DNA from: Rugalucina vietnamica
Taxonomy: Eukaryota > Mollusca > Bivalvia > Lucinida > Lucinidae
Assembly: GCA_964017185.1 (NCBI GenBank)
Contig: OZ024880.1
Span: 48,125,071-48,189,070 of the forward strand
Reading direction: 5' to 3'
Length of the DNA: 64,000 nt
Below, piece by piece: positions 40,401-55,400 of this stretch. The position numbers and the translations under genes are program-made. The notes beneath the pieces were generated by a model. It worked only from the letters and a program-made list of their open reading frames with translations, was not told the DNA's origin and searched no databases. Within the stretch, counting starts at the first letter, position 1. The number at the start of each line of letters is the position of its first letter.

Positions 40401-43400
40401 TTGGTTTTGGGTAAAATACATTGGGGTATATGTGAACGATAATTATAGGTCTCTGCCCATGACGAGGAACGTCACCATCCAAAAACGAGAAATTTACTAT
40501 ATCAAAATCAAAGTCATCGCGCTTATCATAAATCTAAGAAGTAACAAATGCATTTGCAACAGAAAGATGTACATCTAAAAGGGGGCTTCGGTATCTGAGA
40601 AACTGGCTTTGTTCAACTGTAATTCAGGTGGATAAATTTGATTGACCATACATTCAAAATAAGGAAGGTCAATGTTCAAAAGTTCATCGAGGTACCTAGA
40701 AGTCGAATTAAACGCCTCGATAACATCACCGAGGTGAAAAAAAAACTAAATTAACAATCAGGTAAACGTACATAAGCTGCTAACAACACCAAAAAATAAA
40801 ACAATTAGAACCACAGCAGAAGTATCGCCTTGGAACGATTAGTTATGCAAAAGTACTTCAGGCCACTAACCCTACTACTTACCGCATCCAGTGAATTCCG
40901 TCTGATCCCACTGTCCTTCACTCGAGCACGTAACCGAATTTGGACTCGGAGTTCCAACATAGCCATCATCACAAAGAACTGACTCGGTAGTGCCGGTATA
41001 TGTTGTTGTTGTCACTTTATACCCTGGTACTGTTAGTTGTCCACATTCTGTAGCATCTATTAATGAAGAACTTACATCGTGTTTCATTGTCATATACATA
41101 AAACGATTGTTCCATATAGCTAATTAAATTTTATATTACAGGGCTCGGTTGTACGAAGCTACATTAAATGTAATCATTGTTTATTAGCAATAAATCCATA
41201 ATTAAAACACTAATGCTGGATTCGTTTATGAAGGAATTTAGTCGAATTGCGTGAAACGTTCACTGACGCTTGATTAGTTAATTGAAGTTTAATAGAGGTT
41301 CAATAAGGAATTTTATATGGCTGTTTGTTCCAAGGCGATACGTCTGTTGTGGTTCTAAATGTTTTGTGTTTCGGAGTCGAATTTTTGTGCTGATTGATCC
41401 TTATGAACCTTTTCATATTTTTAGTTAATTTCAGGTAACTGAGTGGCCGCCTATTGGAGAATAGCTGCTCACTCGGCTTACGATATGTTTTCTTGGTATA
41501 AGTACCTAAGTGTCATGTTAGTTATTCCCACCCATCTTTCGTTGTGGAATTTCTTTCTGATTGCGCCATTTTCTGATCATTGCTTACTTGTACATTTTTT
41601 CGTCATTAAACCTTCATTAAAAGTGACGTCACAAGTGATATTTCAGGAAAAAGAAGGTACGTCACATTAAGAGCGCGGCTTACATGTAATTGATCTTAAT
41701 TGAATCAATTTTCGCGCACTGGCTACAGAAATTAAAACCGTTTAGACAGCGAGTTTGCCGTATTCATTTTAGCCATTGCATCGCGTTGTGTGCAGCCTTT
41801 CTATAATTCTTGATTTCGAGAGGAAAATGCAATAATAAAGACTATAACGACCACAATCTAAAACGTGAACTTAAATCGGAATTGACATGATAGGATTGAA
41901 ACATGAACAAAGTAATTCTGCTACTAACCGCATCCAGTGAATTCAGTCTGATCCCACTGTCCTTCACTCGAGCACGTAATCTGATTTGGACTCGGAGTTC
42001 CAGTATAGCCATCATCACAAAGAACTGACTCGGCAGTGCCGGTATATGTTGTTGTTGTCACCTTATACCCCGATGCTGTCAGTTGTCCACATTCTACATC
42101 TATAAATGAAGAACTTACACTGTGTTCTATGGTTTTGTTCTTAGCGTGAATATTCCATATAGCTAGTTGAATGTTATATTACTGACCGTCCAAATGCGGC
42201 ACATCTGTTCTGGTTACATCTGCTTCATGTTTTGGTGTCGATTTTTGTGCTGATATAGCACAATATATTGTGTGATTTTATCAACTGCTGTTTTGTCATA
42301 TAATGGCCAAATTGCGGATGTAGTGATTTTTGAATAATCAATTTTTCATTGTTGAGTGATTTTGGGGTGTCCCTAAACAGCGACAAATACCGTCTTTAAA
42401 TGCCGGTTAACAACCTATTTTTTGCTGCACCTGTACACGGCCTGGGGCGTTCTCTCATCTGCTGAATGTGTTGGGCTCCACTATAAGTTGTGACGCATAT
42501 GAATGGGTCTTGTGTAGGGGCAAATTACAATTGGAGTCTATGGGAACGATAATTATAGGTCTCTGCCCTAAAGAGAATATCATCTTCAGGTGTGCTCCCT
42601 GTTTCGACACTGGAATGAAACTGCGTTTGCAGGAACCGGTACCCTCTTCGTATCTCTCCATGATTTAACATCTGAATCCCAAGGCGGAACGGACCGAAAC
42701 TGGCCATCCTCGAATTTTAAAATAGAAAAAGTCAAATAAACTTGCATATAAAAACAGACAGAAAAACAGACAACATAAAGATAAATCACGACAGAACAGC
42801 CTTGGAACGGTCATTTAAGAAATAACTTGAGAGCTTAAACCAAATTTACTGGACCAAGCTTCACATTTTGCCTCAGTAGGCATTCCCAACACTCTTGGAA
42901 GTCAACAAGGCTCAGTTATGTTCCCTATAATGTATAATGTAAACATTAATGATTTTCATATTTTTCACGTTTTCTGACGGAATAAAATTAAAATCACCAT
43001 GACAGTGCACCACAATGTTAAAATAAAAAGAACAGCATACAAAACGGACAAATTGAAGGTCAAGGTCACAGTTTTTACCCATTATTTTGTCGAAAATAGG
43101 TAATTTTGGTGTAAAAATCCAAATTTAATGGTAAAATTGTGATTATCATAAAAGTCAAAAGGTCAAAGGTCAAGGTCATTGAATTGCCTTATTTAACATT
43201 TCCTGTAATAGTCCTTAACAATTAGATACCAGAACTGGTGGTGCGCCAATGTTTTGATTTTAATTCAGTGGCTGTATCTTTACCATGTAGAGAGGCAAAC
43301 TTGTCTTTTTTGGACTTATTGAAGTAAGGGGTCGGTTGACTTTTTGATAAAATGAAATAATGGGTGTTTTTAGGACAAAGACCAGTAATTGTAACGTTGA

Positions 43401-46400
43401 ATGTGATTGGCGCGAAGTGTGGGCAGATCTGCCGCGGTAAATTTAAGATGTAACGCTATCTACGATTGATCATAAATGCGTATCAATCAACCGTCTTTTG
43501 TCACATGATATTATAACCTTTCTCGAATATTTTGCTATATTGTGTGATTTAATCAACTGCTGTTTTGTCATACAATGGCCAAATTGCGGATGTAGTGATT
43601 TTTGAATAATCAATTTTTCACTGTTGAGCGATTTTGGGGTGTCCCTAAACAGCGAAAAATACCGTCCTTAAATGCTGGATAACACCCTATTTTTAGCTGC
43701 ACCTGCACACTGCCTGGTGCGTTCTCTCGTCTGCTGAATGTGTTGGGGTCCACTTTAAGTTGTGACGCATATGAATGAGTCTTGTTTTTGGGTAAAATAC
43801 ATTGGGGTATATGTGAACGATAATTATAGGTCTCTGCCCATGACGAGGAACGTCACCATCCAAAAACGAGAAATTTACTATATCAAAATCAAAGTCATCG
43901 CGCTTATCATAAATCTAAGAAGTAACAAATGCATTTGCAACAGAAAGATGTACATCTAAAAGGGGGCTTCGGTATCTGAGAAACTGGCTTTGCTCAACTG
44001 TAATTCAGGTGGATAAATTTGATTGACCATACATTCAAAATAAGGAAGGTCAATGTTCAAAAGTTCATCGAGGTACCTAGAAGTCGAATTAAACGCCTCG
44101 ATAACATCACCGAGGTGAAAAAAAAACTAAATTAACAATCAGGTAAACGTACATAAGCTGCTAACAACACCAAAAATTAAAACAATTAGAACCACAGCAG
44201 AAGTATCGCCTTGGAACGATTAGTTATGCAAAAGTACTTCAGGCCACTAACCCTACTACTTACCGCATCCAGTGAATTCCGTCTGATCCCACTGTCCTTC
44301 ACTCGAGCACGTGACCGAATTTGGACTCGGAGTTCCAGCATAGCCATCATCACAAAGAACTGACTCGGTAGTGCCGGTATATGTTGTTGTTGTCACTTTA
44401 TACCCTGGTACTGTTAGTTGTCCACATTCTGTAGCATCTATCAATGAAGTACTTACATCGTGTTTCATTGTCATATACATAAAACGATTGTTCCATATAG
44501 CTAATTAAATTTTATATTACAGGGCTCGGTTGTACGAAGCTACATTAAATGTAATCATTGTTTATTAGCAATAAATCCATAATTAAAACACTAATGCTGG
44601 ATTCGTTTATGAAGGAATTTAATCGAATTGCGTGAAACGTTCACTGACGCTTGATTAGTTAATTGAAGTTTAATAGAGGTTCAATAAGGAATTTTATATG
44701 GCTGATTGTTCCAAGGCGATACGTCTGTTGTGGTTCTAAATGTTTTGTGTTTCGGAGTCGAATTTTTGTGCTGATTGATCCTTATGAACCTTTTCATATT
44801 TTTAGTTAATTTCAGGTAACTGAGTGGCCGCCTATTGGAGAATAGCTGCTCACTCGGCTTACGATATGTTTTCTTGGTATAAGTACCTAAGTGTCATGTT
44901 AGTTATTCCCACCCATCTTTCGTTGTGGAATCTCTTTCTGATTGCGCCATTTTCTGATCATTGCTTACTTGTACATTTTTTCGTCATTAAACCTTCATTA
45001 AAAGTGACGTCACAAGTGATATTTCAGGAAAAAGAAGGTACGTCACATTAAGAGCGCGGCTTACATGTAATTGATCTTAATTGAATCAATTTTCGCGCAC
45101 TGGCTACAGAAATTAAAACCGTTTAGACAGCGAGTTTGCCGTATTCATTTTAGCCATTGCATCGCGTTGTGTGCAGCCTTTCTATAATTCTTGATTTCGA
45201 GAGGAAAATGCAATAATAAAGACTATAATGACCACAATCTAAAACGTGAACTTAAATCGGAATTGACATGATAGGATTGAAACATGAACAAAGTAATTCT
45301 GCTACTAACCGCATCCAGTGAATTCAGTCTGATCCCACTGTCCTTCACTCGAGCACGTAATCTGATTTGGACTCGGAGTTCCAGTATAGCCATCATCACA
45401 AAGAACTGACTCGGCAGTGCCGGTATATGTTGTTGTTGTCACCTTATATCCCGATGCTGTCAGTTGTCCACATTCTACATCTATAAATGAAGAACTTACA
45501 CTGTGTTCTATGGTTTTGTTCTTAGCGTGGATATTCCATATAGCTAGTTGAATGTTATATTACTGACCGTCCAAATGCGGCACATCTGTTCTGGTTACAT
45601 CTGCTTCATGTTTTGGTGTCGATTTTTGTGCTGATATAGCACAATATATTGTGTGATTTTATCAACTGCTGTTTTGTCATATAATGGCCAAATTGCGGAT
45701 GTAGTGATTTTTGAATAATCAATTTTTCATTTTTGAGTGATTTTGGGGTGTCCCTAAACAGCGACAAATACCGTCTTTAAATGCCGGTTAACACCCTATT
45801 TTTTGCTGCACCTGTACACGGCCTGGGGCGTTCTCTCGTCTGCTGAATGTGTTGGGCTCCACTATAAGTTGTGACGCATATGAATTGGTCTTGTGTAGGG
45901 GCAAATTACAATTGGAGTCTATGGGAACGATAATTATAGGTCTCTGCCCTAAAGAGAATATCATCTTCAGGTGTGCTCCCTGTTTCGACACTGGAATGAA
46001 ACTGCGTTTGCAGGAACCGGTACCCTCTTCGTATCTCTCCATGATTTCACATCTGAATCTCAAGGCGGAACGGACCGAAACTGGCCATCCTCGAATTTTA
46101 AAATAGAAAAAGTCAAATAAACTTGCACATAAAAACAGACAGAAAAACAGACAACATAAAGATAAATCACGACAGAACAGCCTTGGAACGGTCATTTAAG
46201 AAATAACTTGAGAGCTTAAACCAAATTTACTGGACCAAGCTTCACATTTTGTCTCAGTAGGCATTCCCAACACTCTTGGAAGTCAACAAGGCTCAGTTAT
46301 GTTCCCTATAATGTATAATGTAAACATTAATGATTTTCATATTTTTCACGTTTTCTGACGGAATAAAATTAAAATCACCATGACAGTGCACCACAATGTT

Positions 46401-49400
46401 AAAATAAAAAGAACAGCATACAAAACGGACAAATTGAAGGTCAAGGTCACAGTTTTTACCCATTATTTTGTCGAAAATAGGTAATTTTGGTGTAAAAATC
46501 CAAATTTAATGGTAAAATTGTGATTATCATAAAGGTCAAAAGGTCAAAGGTCAAGGTCATTGAATTGCCTTATTTAACATTTCCTGTAATAGTCCTTAAC
46601 AATTAGATACCAGAACTGGTGGTGCGCCAATGTTTTGATTTTAATTCAGTGGCTGTATCTTTACCATGTAGAGAGGCAAACTTGTCTTTTTTGGACTTAT
46701 TGAAGTAAGGGGTCGGTTGACTTTTTGATAAAATGAAATAATGGGTGTTTTTAGGACAAAGACCAGTAATTGTAACGTTGAATGTGATTGGCGCGAAGTG
46801 TGGGCAGATCTGCCGCGGTAAATTTAAGATGTAACGCTATCTACGATTGATCATAAATGCGTATCAATCAACCGTCTTTTGTCACATGATATTATAACCT
46901 TTCTCGAATATTTTGCTATATTGTGTGATTTAATCAACTGCTGTTTTGTCATACAATGGCCAAATTGCGGATGTAGTGATTTTTGAATAATCAATTTTTC
47001 ACTGTTGAGCGATTTTGGGGTGTCCCTAAACAGCGAAAAATACCGTCCTTAAATGCTGTCTAACACCCTATTTTTTGCTGCACCTGCACACTGCCTGGGG
47101 CGTTCTCTCGTCTGCTGAATGTGTTGGGGTCCACTTTAAGTTGTGACGCATATGAATGTGTCTTGTTTTGGGGTAAAATACATTGGGGTATATGTGAACG
47201 ATAATTATAGGTCTCTGCCCATGACGAGGAACGTCACCATCCAAAAACGAGAAATTTACTATATCAAAATCAAAGTCATCGCACTTATCATAAATCTAAG
47301 AAGTAACAAATGCATTTACAACAGAAAGATGTACATCTAAAAGGGGGCTTCGGTATCTGAGAAACTGGCTTTGTTCAACTGTAATTCAGGTGGATAAATT
47401 TGATTGACCATACATTCAAAATAAGGAAGGTCAATGTTCAAAAGTTCATCGAGGTACCTAGAAGTCGAATTAAACGCCTCGATAACATCACCGAGGTGAA
47501 AAAAAAACTAAATTAACAATCAGGTAAACGTACATAAGCTGCTAACAACACCAAAAATTAAAACAATTAGAACCACAGCAGAAGTATCGCCTTGGAACGA
47601 TTAGTTATGCAAAAGTACTTCAGGCCACTAACCCTACTACTTACCGCATCCAGTGAATTCCGTTTGATCCCACTGTCCTTCACTCGAGCACGTGACCGAA
47701 TTTGGACTCGGAGTTCCAGCATAGCCATCATCACAAAGAACTGACTCGGTAGTGCCGGTATATGTTGTTGTTGTCACTTTATACCCTGGTACTGTTAGTT
47801 GTCCACATTCTGTAGCATCTATTAATGAAGAACTTACATCGTGTTTCATTGTCATATACATAAAACGATTGTTCCATATAGCTAATTAAATTTTATATTA
47901 CAGGGCTCGGTTGTACGAAGCTACATTAAATGTAATCATTGTTTATTAGCAATAAATCCATAATTAAAACACTAATGCTGGATTCGTTTATGAAGGAATT
48001 TAATCGAATTGCGTGAAACGTTCACTGACGCTTGATTAGTTAATTGAAGTTTAATAGAGGTTCAATAAGGAATTTTATATGGCTGATTGTTCCAAGGCGA
48101 TACGTCTGTTGTGGTTCTAAATGTTTTGTGTTTCGGAGTCGAATTTTTGTGCTGATTGATCCTTATGAACCTTTTCATATTTTTAGTTAATTTCAGGTAA
48201 CTGAGTGGCCGCCTATTGGAGAATAGCTGCTCACTCGGCTTACGATATGTTTTCTTGGTATAAGTACCTAAGTGTCATGTTAGTTATTCCCACCCATCTT
48301 TCGTTGTGGAATCTCTTTCTGATTGCGCCATTTTCTGATCATTGCTTACTTGTACATTTTTTCGTCATTAAACCTTCATTAAAAGTGACGTCACAAGTGA
48401 TATTTCAGGAAAAAGAAGGTACGTCACATTAAGAGCGCGGCTTACATGTAATTGATCTTAATTGAATCAATTTTCGCGCACTGGCTACAGAAATTAAAAC
48501 CGTTTAGACAGCGAGTTTGCCGTATTCATTTTAGCCATTGCATCGCGTTGTGTGCAGCATTTCTATAATTCTTGATTTCGAGAGGAAAATGCAATAATAA
48601 AGACTATAATGACCACAATCTAAAACGTGAACTTAAATCGGAATTGACATGATAGGATTGAAACATGAACAAAGTAATTCTGCTACTAACCGCATCCAGT
48701 GAATTCAGTCTGATCCCACTGTCCTTCACTCGAGCACGTAATCTGATTTGGACTCGGAGTTCCAGTATAGCCATCATCACAAAGAACTGACTCGGCAGTG
48801 CCGGTATATGTTGTTGTTGTCACCTTATATCCCGATGCTGTCAGTTGTCCACATTCTACATCTATAAATGAAGAACTTACACTGTGTTCTATGGTTTTGT
48901 TCTTAGCGTGGATATTCCATATAGCTAGTTGAATGTTATATTACTGACCGTCCAAATGCGGCACATCTGTTCTGGTTACATCTGCTTCATGTTTTGGTGT
49001 CGATTTTTGTGCTGATATAGCACAATATATTGTGTGATTTTATCAACTGCTGTTTTGTCATATAATGGCCAAATTGCGGAAGTAGTGATTTTTGAATAAT
49101 CAATTTTTCATTTTTGAGTGATTTTGGGGTGTCCCTAAACAGCGACAAATACCGTCTTTAAATGCCGGTTAACACCCTATTTTTTGCTGCACCTGTACAC
49201 GGCCTGGGGCGTTCTCTCGTCTGCTGAATGTGTTGGGCTCCACTATAAGTTGTGACGCATATGAATTGGTCTTGTGTAGGGGCAAATTACAATTGGAGTC
49301 TATGGGAACGATAATTATAGGTCTCTGCCCTAAAGAGAATATCATCTTCAGGTGTGCTCCCTGTTTCGACACTGGAATGAAACTGCGTTTGCAGGAACCG

Positions 49401-52400
49401 GTACCCTCTTCGTATCTCTCCATGATTTCACATCTGAATCTCAAGGCGGAACGGACCGAAACTGGCCATCCTCGAATTTTAAAATAGAAAAAGTCAAATA
49501 AACTTGCACATAAAAACAGACAGAAAAACAGACAACATAAAGATAAATCACGACAGAACAGCCTTGGAACGGTCATTTAAGAAATAACTTGAGAGCTTAA
49601 ACCAAATTTACTGGACCAAGCTTCACATTTTGTCTCAGTAGGCATTCCCAACACTCTTGGAAGTCAACAAGGCTCAGTTATGTTCCCTATAATGTATAAT
49701 GTAAACATTAATGATTTTCATATTTTTCACGTTTTCTGACGGAATAAAATTAAAATCACCATGACAGTGCACCACAATGTTAAAATAAAAAGAACAGCAT
49801 ACAAAACGGACAAATTGAAGGTCAAGGTCACAGTTTTTACCCATTATTTTGTCGAAAATAGGTAATTTTGGTGTAAAAATCCAAATTTAATGGTAAAATT
49901 GTGATTATCATAAAGGTCAAAAGGTCAAAGGTCAAGGTCATTGAATTGCCTTATTTAACATTTCCTGTAATAGTCCTTAACAATTAGATACCAGAACTGG
50001 TGGTGCGCCAATGTTTTGATTTTAATTCAGTGGCTGTATCTTTACCATGTAGAGAGGCAAACTTGTCTTTTTTGGACTTATTGAAGTAAGGGGTCGGTTG
50101 ACTTTTTGATAAAATGAAATAATGGGTGTTTTTAGGACAAAGACCAGTAATTGTAACGTTGAATGTGATTGGCGCGAAGTGTGGGCAGATCTGCCGCGGT
50201 AAATTTAAGATGTAACGCTATCTACGATTGAACATAAATGCGTATCAATCAACCGTCTTTTGTCACATGATATTATAACCTTTCTCGAATATTTTGCTAT
50301 ATTGTGTGATTTAATCAACTGCTGTTTTGTCATACAATGGCCAAATTGCGGATGTAGTGATTTTTGAATAATCAATTTTCCACTGTTGAGCGATTTTGGG
50401 GTGTCCCTAAACAGCGAAAAATACCGTCCTTAAATGCTGTCTAACACCCTATTTTTTGCTGCACCTGCACACTGCCTGGGGCGTTCTCTCGTCTGCTGAA
50501 TGTGTTGGGGTCCACTTTAAGTTGTGACGCATATGAATGTGTCTTGTTTTGGGGTAAAATACATTGGGGTATATGTGAACGATAATTATAGGTCTCTGCC
50601 CATGACGAGGAACGTCACCATCCAAAAACGAGAAATTTACTATATCAAAATCAAAGTCATCGCACTTATCATAAATCTAAGAAGTAACAAATGCATTTGC
50701 AACAGAAAGATGTACATCTAAAAGGGGGCTTCGGTATCTGAGAAACTGGCTTTGTTCAACTGTAATTCAGGTGGATAAATTTGATTGACCATACATTCAA
50801 AATAAGGAAGGTCAATGTTCAAAAGTTCATCGAGGTACCTAGAAGTCGAATTAAACGCCTCGATAACATCACCGAGGTGAAAAAAAAAACTAAATTAACA
50901 ATCAGGTAAACGTACATAAGCTGCTAACAACACCAAAAATTAAAACAATTAGAACCACAGCAGAAGTATCGCCTTGGAACGATTAGTTATGCAAAAGTAC
51001 TTCAGGCCACTAACCCTACTACTTACCGCATCCAGTGAATTCCGTTTGATCCCACTGTCCTTCACTCGAGCACGTGACCGAATTTGGACTCGGAGTTCCA
51101 GCATAGCCATCATCACAAAGAACTGACTCGGTAGTGCCGGTATATGTTGTTGTTGTCACTTTATACCCTGGTACTGTTAGTTGTCCACATTCTGTAGCAT
51201 CTATTAATGAAGAACTTACATCGTGTTTCATTGTCATATACATAAAACGATTGTTCCATATAGCTAATTAAATTTTATATTACAGGGCTCGGTTGTACGA
51301 AGCTACATTAAATGTAATCATTGTTTATTAGCAATAAATCCATAATTAAAACACTAATGCTGGATTCGTTTATGAAGGAATTTAATCGAATTGCGTGAAA
51401 CGTTCACTGACGCTTGATTAGTTAATTGAAGTTTAATAGAGGTTCAATAAGGAATTTTATATGGCTGATTGTTCCAAGGCGATACGTCTGTTGTGGTTCT
51501 AAATGTTTTGTGTTTCGGAGTCGAATTTTTGTGCTGATTGATCCTTATGAACCTTTTCATATTTTTAGTTAATTTCAGGTAACTGAGTGGCCGCCTATTG
51601 GAGAATAGCTGCTCACTCGGCTTACGATATGTTTTCTTGGTATAAGTACCTAAGTGTCATGTTAGTTATTCCCACCCATCTTTCGTTGTGGAATTTCTTT
51701 CTGATTGCGCCATTTTCTGATCATTGCTTACTTGTACATTTTTTTGTCATTAAACCTTCATTAAAAGTGACGTCACAAGTGATATTTCAGGAAAAAGAAG
51801 GTACGTCACATTAAGAGCGCGGCTTACATGTAATTGATCTTAATTGAATCAATTTTCGCGCACTGGCTACAGAAATTAAAACCGTTTAGACAGCGAGTTT
51901 GCCGTATTCATTTTAGCCATTGCATCGCGTTGTGTGCAGCCTTTCTATAATTCTTGATTTCGAGAGGAAAATGCAATAATAAAGACTATAACGACCACAA
52001 TCTAAAACGTGAACTTAAATCGGAATTGACATGATAGGATTGAAACATGAACAAAGTAATTCTGCTACTAACCGCATCCAGTGAATTCAGTCTGATCCCA
52101 CTGTCCTTCACTCGAGCACGTAATCTGATTTGGACTCGGAGTTCCAGTATAGCCATCATCACAAAGAACTGACTCGGCAGTGCCGGTATATGTTGTTGTT
52201 GTCACCTTATACCCCGATGCTGTCAGTTGTCCACATTCTACATCTACAAATGAAGAACTTACACTGTGTTCTATGGTTTTGTTCTTAGCGTGAATATTCC
52301 ATATAGCTAGTTGAATGTTATATTACTGACCGTCCAAATGCGGCACATCTGTTCTGGTTACATCTGCTTCATGTTTTGGTGTCGATTTTTGTGCTGATAT

Positions 52401-55400
52401 AGCACAATATATTGTGTGATTTTATCAACTGCTGTTTTGTCATATAATGGCCAAATTGCGGATGTAGTGATTTTTGAATAATCAATTTTTCATTGTTGAG
52501 TGATTTTGGGGTGTCCCTAAACAGCGACAAATACCGTCTTTAAATGCCGGTTAACACCCTAGTTTTTGCTGCACCTGTACACGGCCTGGGGCGTTCTCTC
52601 GTCTGCTGAATGTGTTGGGCTCCACTATAAGTTGTGACGCATATGAATTGGTCTTGTGTAGGGGCAAATTACAATTGGAGTCTATGGGAACGATAATTAT
52701 AGGTCTCTGCCCTAAAGAGAATATCATCTTCAGGTGTGCTCCCTGTTTCGACACTGGAATGAAACTGCGTTTGCAGGAACCGGTACCCTCTTCGTATCTC
52801 TCCATGATTTCACATCTGAATCCCAAGGCGGAACGGACCGAAACTGGCCATCCTCGAATTTTAAAATAGAAAAAGTCAAATAAACTTGCACATAAAAACA
52901 GACAGAAAAACAGACAACATAAAGATAAATCACGACAGAACAGCCTTGGAACGGTCATTTAAGAAATAACTTGAGAGCTTTAACCAAATTTACTGGACCA
53001 AGCTTCACATTTTGCCTCAGTAGGCATTCCCAACACTCTTGGAAGTCAACAAGGATCAGTTATGTTCCCTATAATGTATAATGTAAACATTAATGATTTT
53101 CATATTTTTCACGTTTTCTGACGGAATAAAATTAAAATCACCATGACAGTGCACCACAATGTTAAAATAAAAAGAACAGCATACAAAACGGACAAATTGA
53201 AGGTCAAGGTCACAGTTTTTACCCATTATTTTGTCGAAAATAGGCAATTTTGGTGTAAAAATCCAAATTTAATGGTAAAATTGTGATTATCATAAAGGTC
53301 AAAAGGTCAAAGGTCAAGGTCATTGAATTGCCTTATTTAACATTTCCTGTAATAGTCCTTAACAATTAGATACCAGAACTGGTGGTGCGCCAATGTTTTG
53401 ATTTTAATTCAGTGGCTGTATCTTTACCATGTAGAGAGGCAAACTTGCCTTTTTTGGACTTATTGAAGTAAGGGGTCGGTTGACATTTTGATAAAATGAA
53501 ATAATGGGTGTTTTTAGGTCAAAGACCAGTAATTGTAACGTTGAATGTGATTGGCGCGAAGTGTGGGCAGATCTGCCGCGGTAAATTTAAGATGTAACGC
53601 TATCTACGATTGATCATAAATGCGTATCAATCAACCGTCTTTTGTCACATGATATTATAACCTTTCTCGAATATTTTGCTATATTGTGTGATTTAATCAA
53701 CTGCTGTTTTGTCATACAATGGCCAAATTGCGGATGTAGTGATTTTTGAATAATCAATTTTTCATTGTTGAGCGATTTTGGGGTGTCCCTAAACAGCGAA
53801 AAATACCGTCCTTAAATGCTGGCTAACACCCTATTTTTTGCTGCACCTGCACACTGCCTGGGGCGTTCTCTCGTCTGCTGAATGTGTTGGGGTCCACTTT
53901 AAGTTGTGACGCATATGAATGAAAAGGTACAAGTAGGCAAAGATCAGGAAAAGGCGCAATCAGAAAAAGATTCCCACTCCAAAAACCGAGGTGGGAAAAA
54001 ACCAAACCAACAATCAGGTACTTATACCATGAAACATATCGTAAGCCGAATGAGCAGCTATTTTCCCAATAGGTGGCCACTCAGTTACCTTAACTTAACT
54101 AAAAATATGAAAACACACATAAGGCGCCAACAGCACAAAAAAATTTTCAAACACCAAGACATAAAACGAAAAGAACCACCACAGAAGTATCGACTTGGAA
54201 CGATCAGTAACACAAAGTTACTGGCGGGCTTAAACCGGTTTTACATGGCCATAACCTCACCCTCAGCTTCTGCAGTGCAGTGGTTCATAACATTTAGTTA
54301 GTTATTCGGTTAGTATTGAGTCTTGTTTTTGGGTAAAATACATTGGGGTATATGTGAACGATAATTATAGGTCTCTGCCCATGACGAGGAACGTCACCAT
54401 CCAAGTACGAGAAATTTACTATATCAAAATCAAAGTCATCGCGCTTATCATAAATCTAAGAAGTAACAAATGCATTTGCAACAGAAAGATGTACATCTAA
54501 AAGGGGGCTTCGGTATCTGAGAAACTGGCTTTGTTCAACTGTAATTCAGGTGGATAAATTTGATTGACCATACATTCAAAATAAGGAAGGTCAATGTTCA
54601 AAAGTTCATCGAGGTACCTAGAAGTCGAATTAAACGCCTCGATAACATCACCGAGGTGGAAAAAAAACTAAATTAACAATCAGGTAAACGTACATAAGCT
54701 GCTAACAACACCAAAAAATAAAACAATTAGAACCACAGCAGAAGTATCGCCTTGGAACGATTAGTTATGCAAAAGTACTTCAGGCCACTAACCCTACTAC
54801 TTACCGCATCCAGTGAATTCCGTCTGATCCCACTGTCCTTCACTCGAGCACGTGACCGAATTTGGACTCGGAGTTCCAGCATAGCCATCATCACAAAGAA
54901 CTGACTCGGTAGTGCCGGTATATGTTGTTGTTGTCACTTTATACCCTGATACTGTTAGATACCAGAACTGGTGGTGCGCCAATGTTTTGATTTTAATTCA
55001 GTGGCTGTATCTTTACCATGTAGAGAGGCAAACTTGCCTTTTTTGGACTTATTGAAGTAAGGGGTCGGTTGACATTTTGATAAAATGAAATAATGGGTGT
55101 TTTTAGGTCAAAGACCAGTAATTGTAACGTTGAATGTGATTGGCGCGAAGTGTGGGCAGATCTGCCGCGGTAAATTTAAGATGTAACGCTATCTACGATT
55201 GATCATAAATGCGTATCAATCAACCGTCTTTTGTCACATGATATTATAACCTTTCTCGAATATTTTGCTATATTGTGTGATTTAATCAACTGCTGTTTTG
55301 TCATACAATGGCCAAATTGCGGATGTAGTGATTTTTGAATAATCAATTTTTCATTGTTGAGCGATTTTGGGGTGTCCCTAAACAGCGAAAAATACCGTCC

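Larger units (their letters stand above)
53368..54956 (+). repeat. 1,589-bp duplicated segment forming truncated unit 16
   Basis: The sequence from AGATACCAGAACTGG at 53367 onward restarts at 54957, directly after a broken exon A. Both share the private variant AAACTTGCC (CTTGTC in most units). The junction has TTAG in common between exon A (CTGTTAG) and the intron (ATTAGATACC), indicating end joining with microhomology. Unit 16 therefore has no exon B, no repeat E in its normal place and no D2. Confidence 0.85.

Noticed and set aside
53906..54301. 131-codon plus-strand lysine-rich frame as a new gene
   Set aside because: It runs across the insertion boundary and through the reverse strand of repeat E, where the minus-strand frame shows the pattern shared with other copies.
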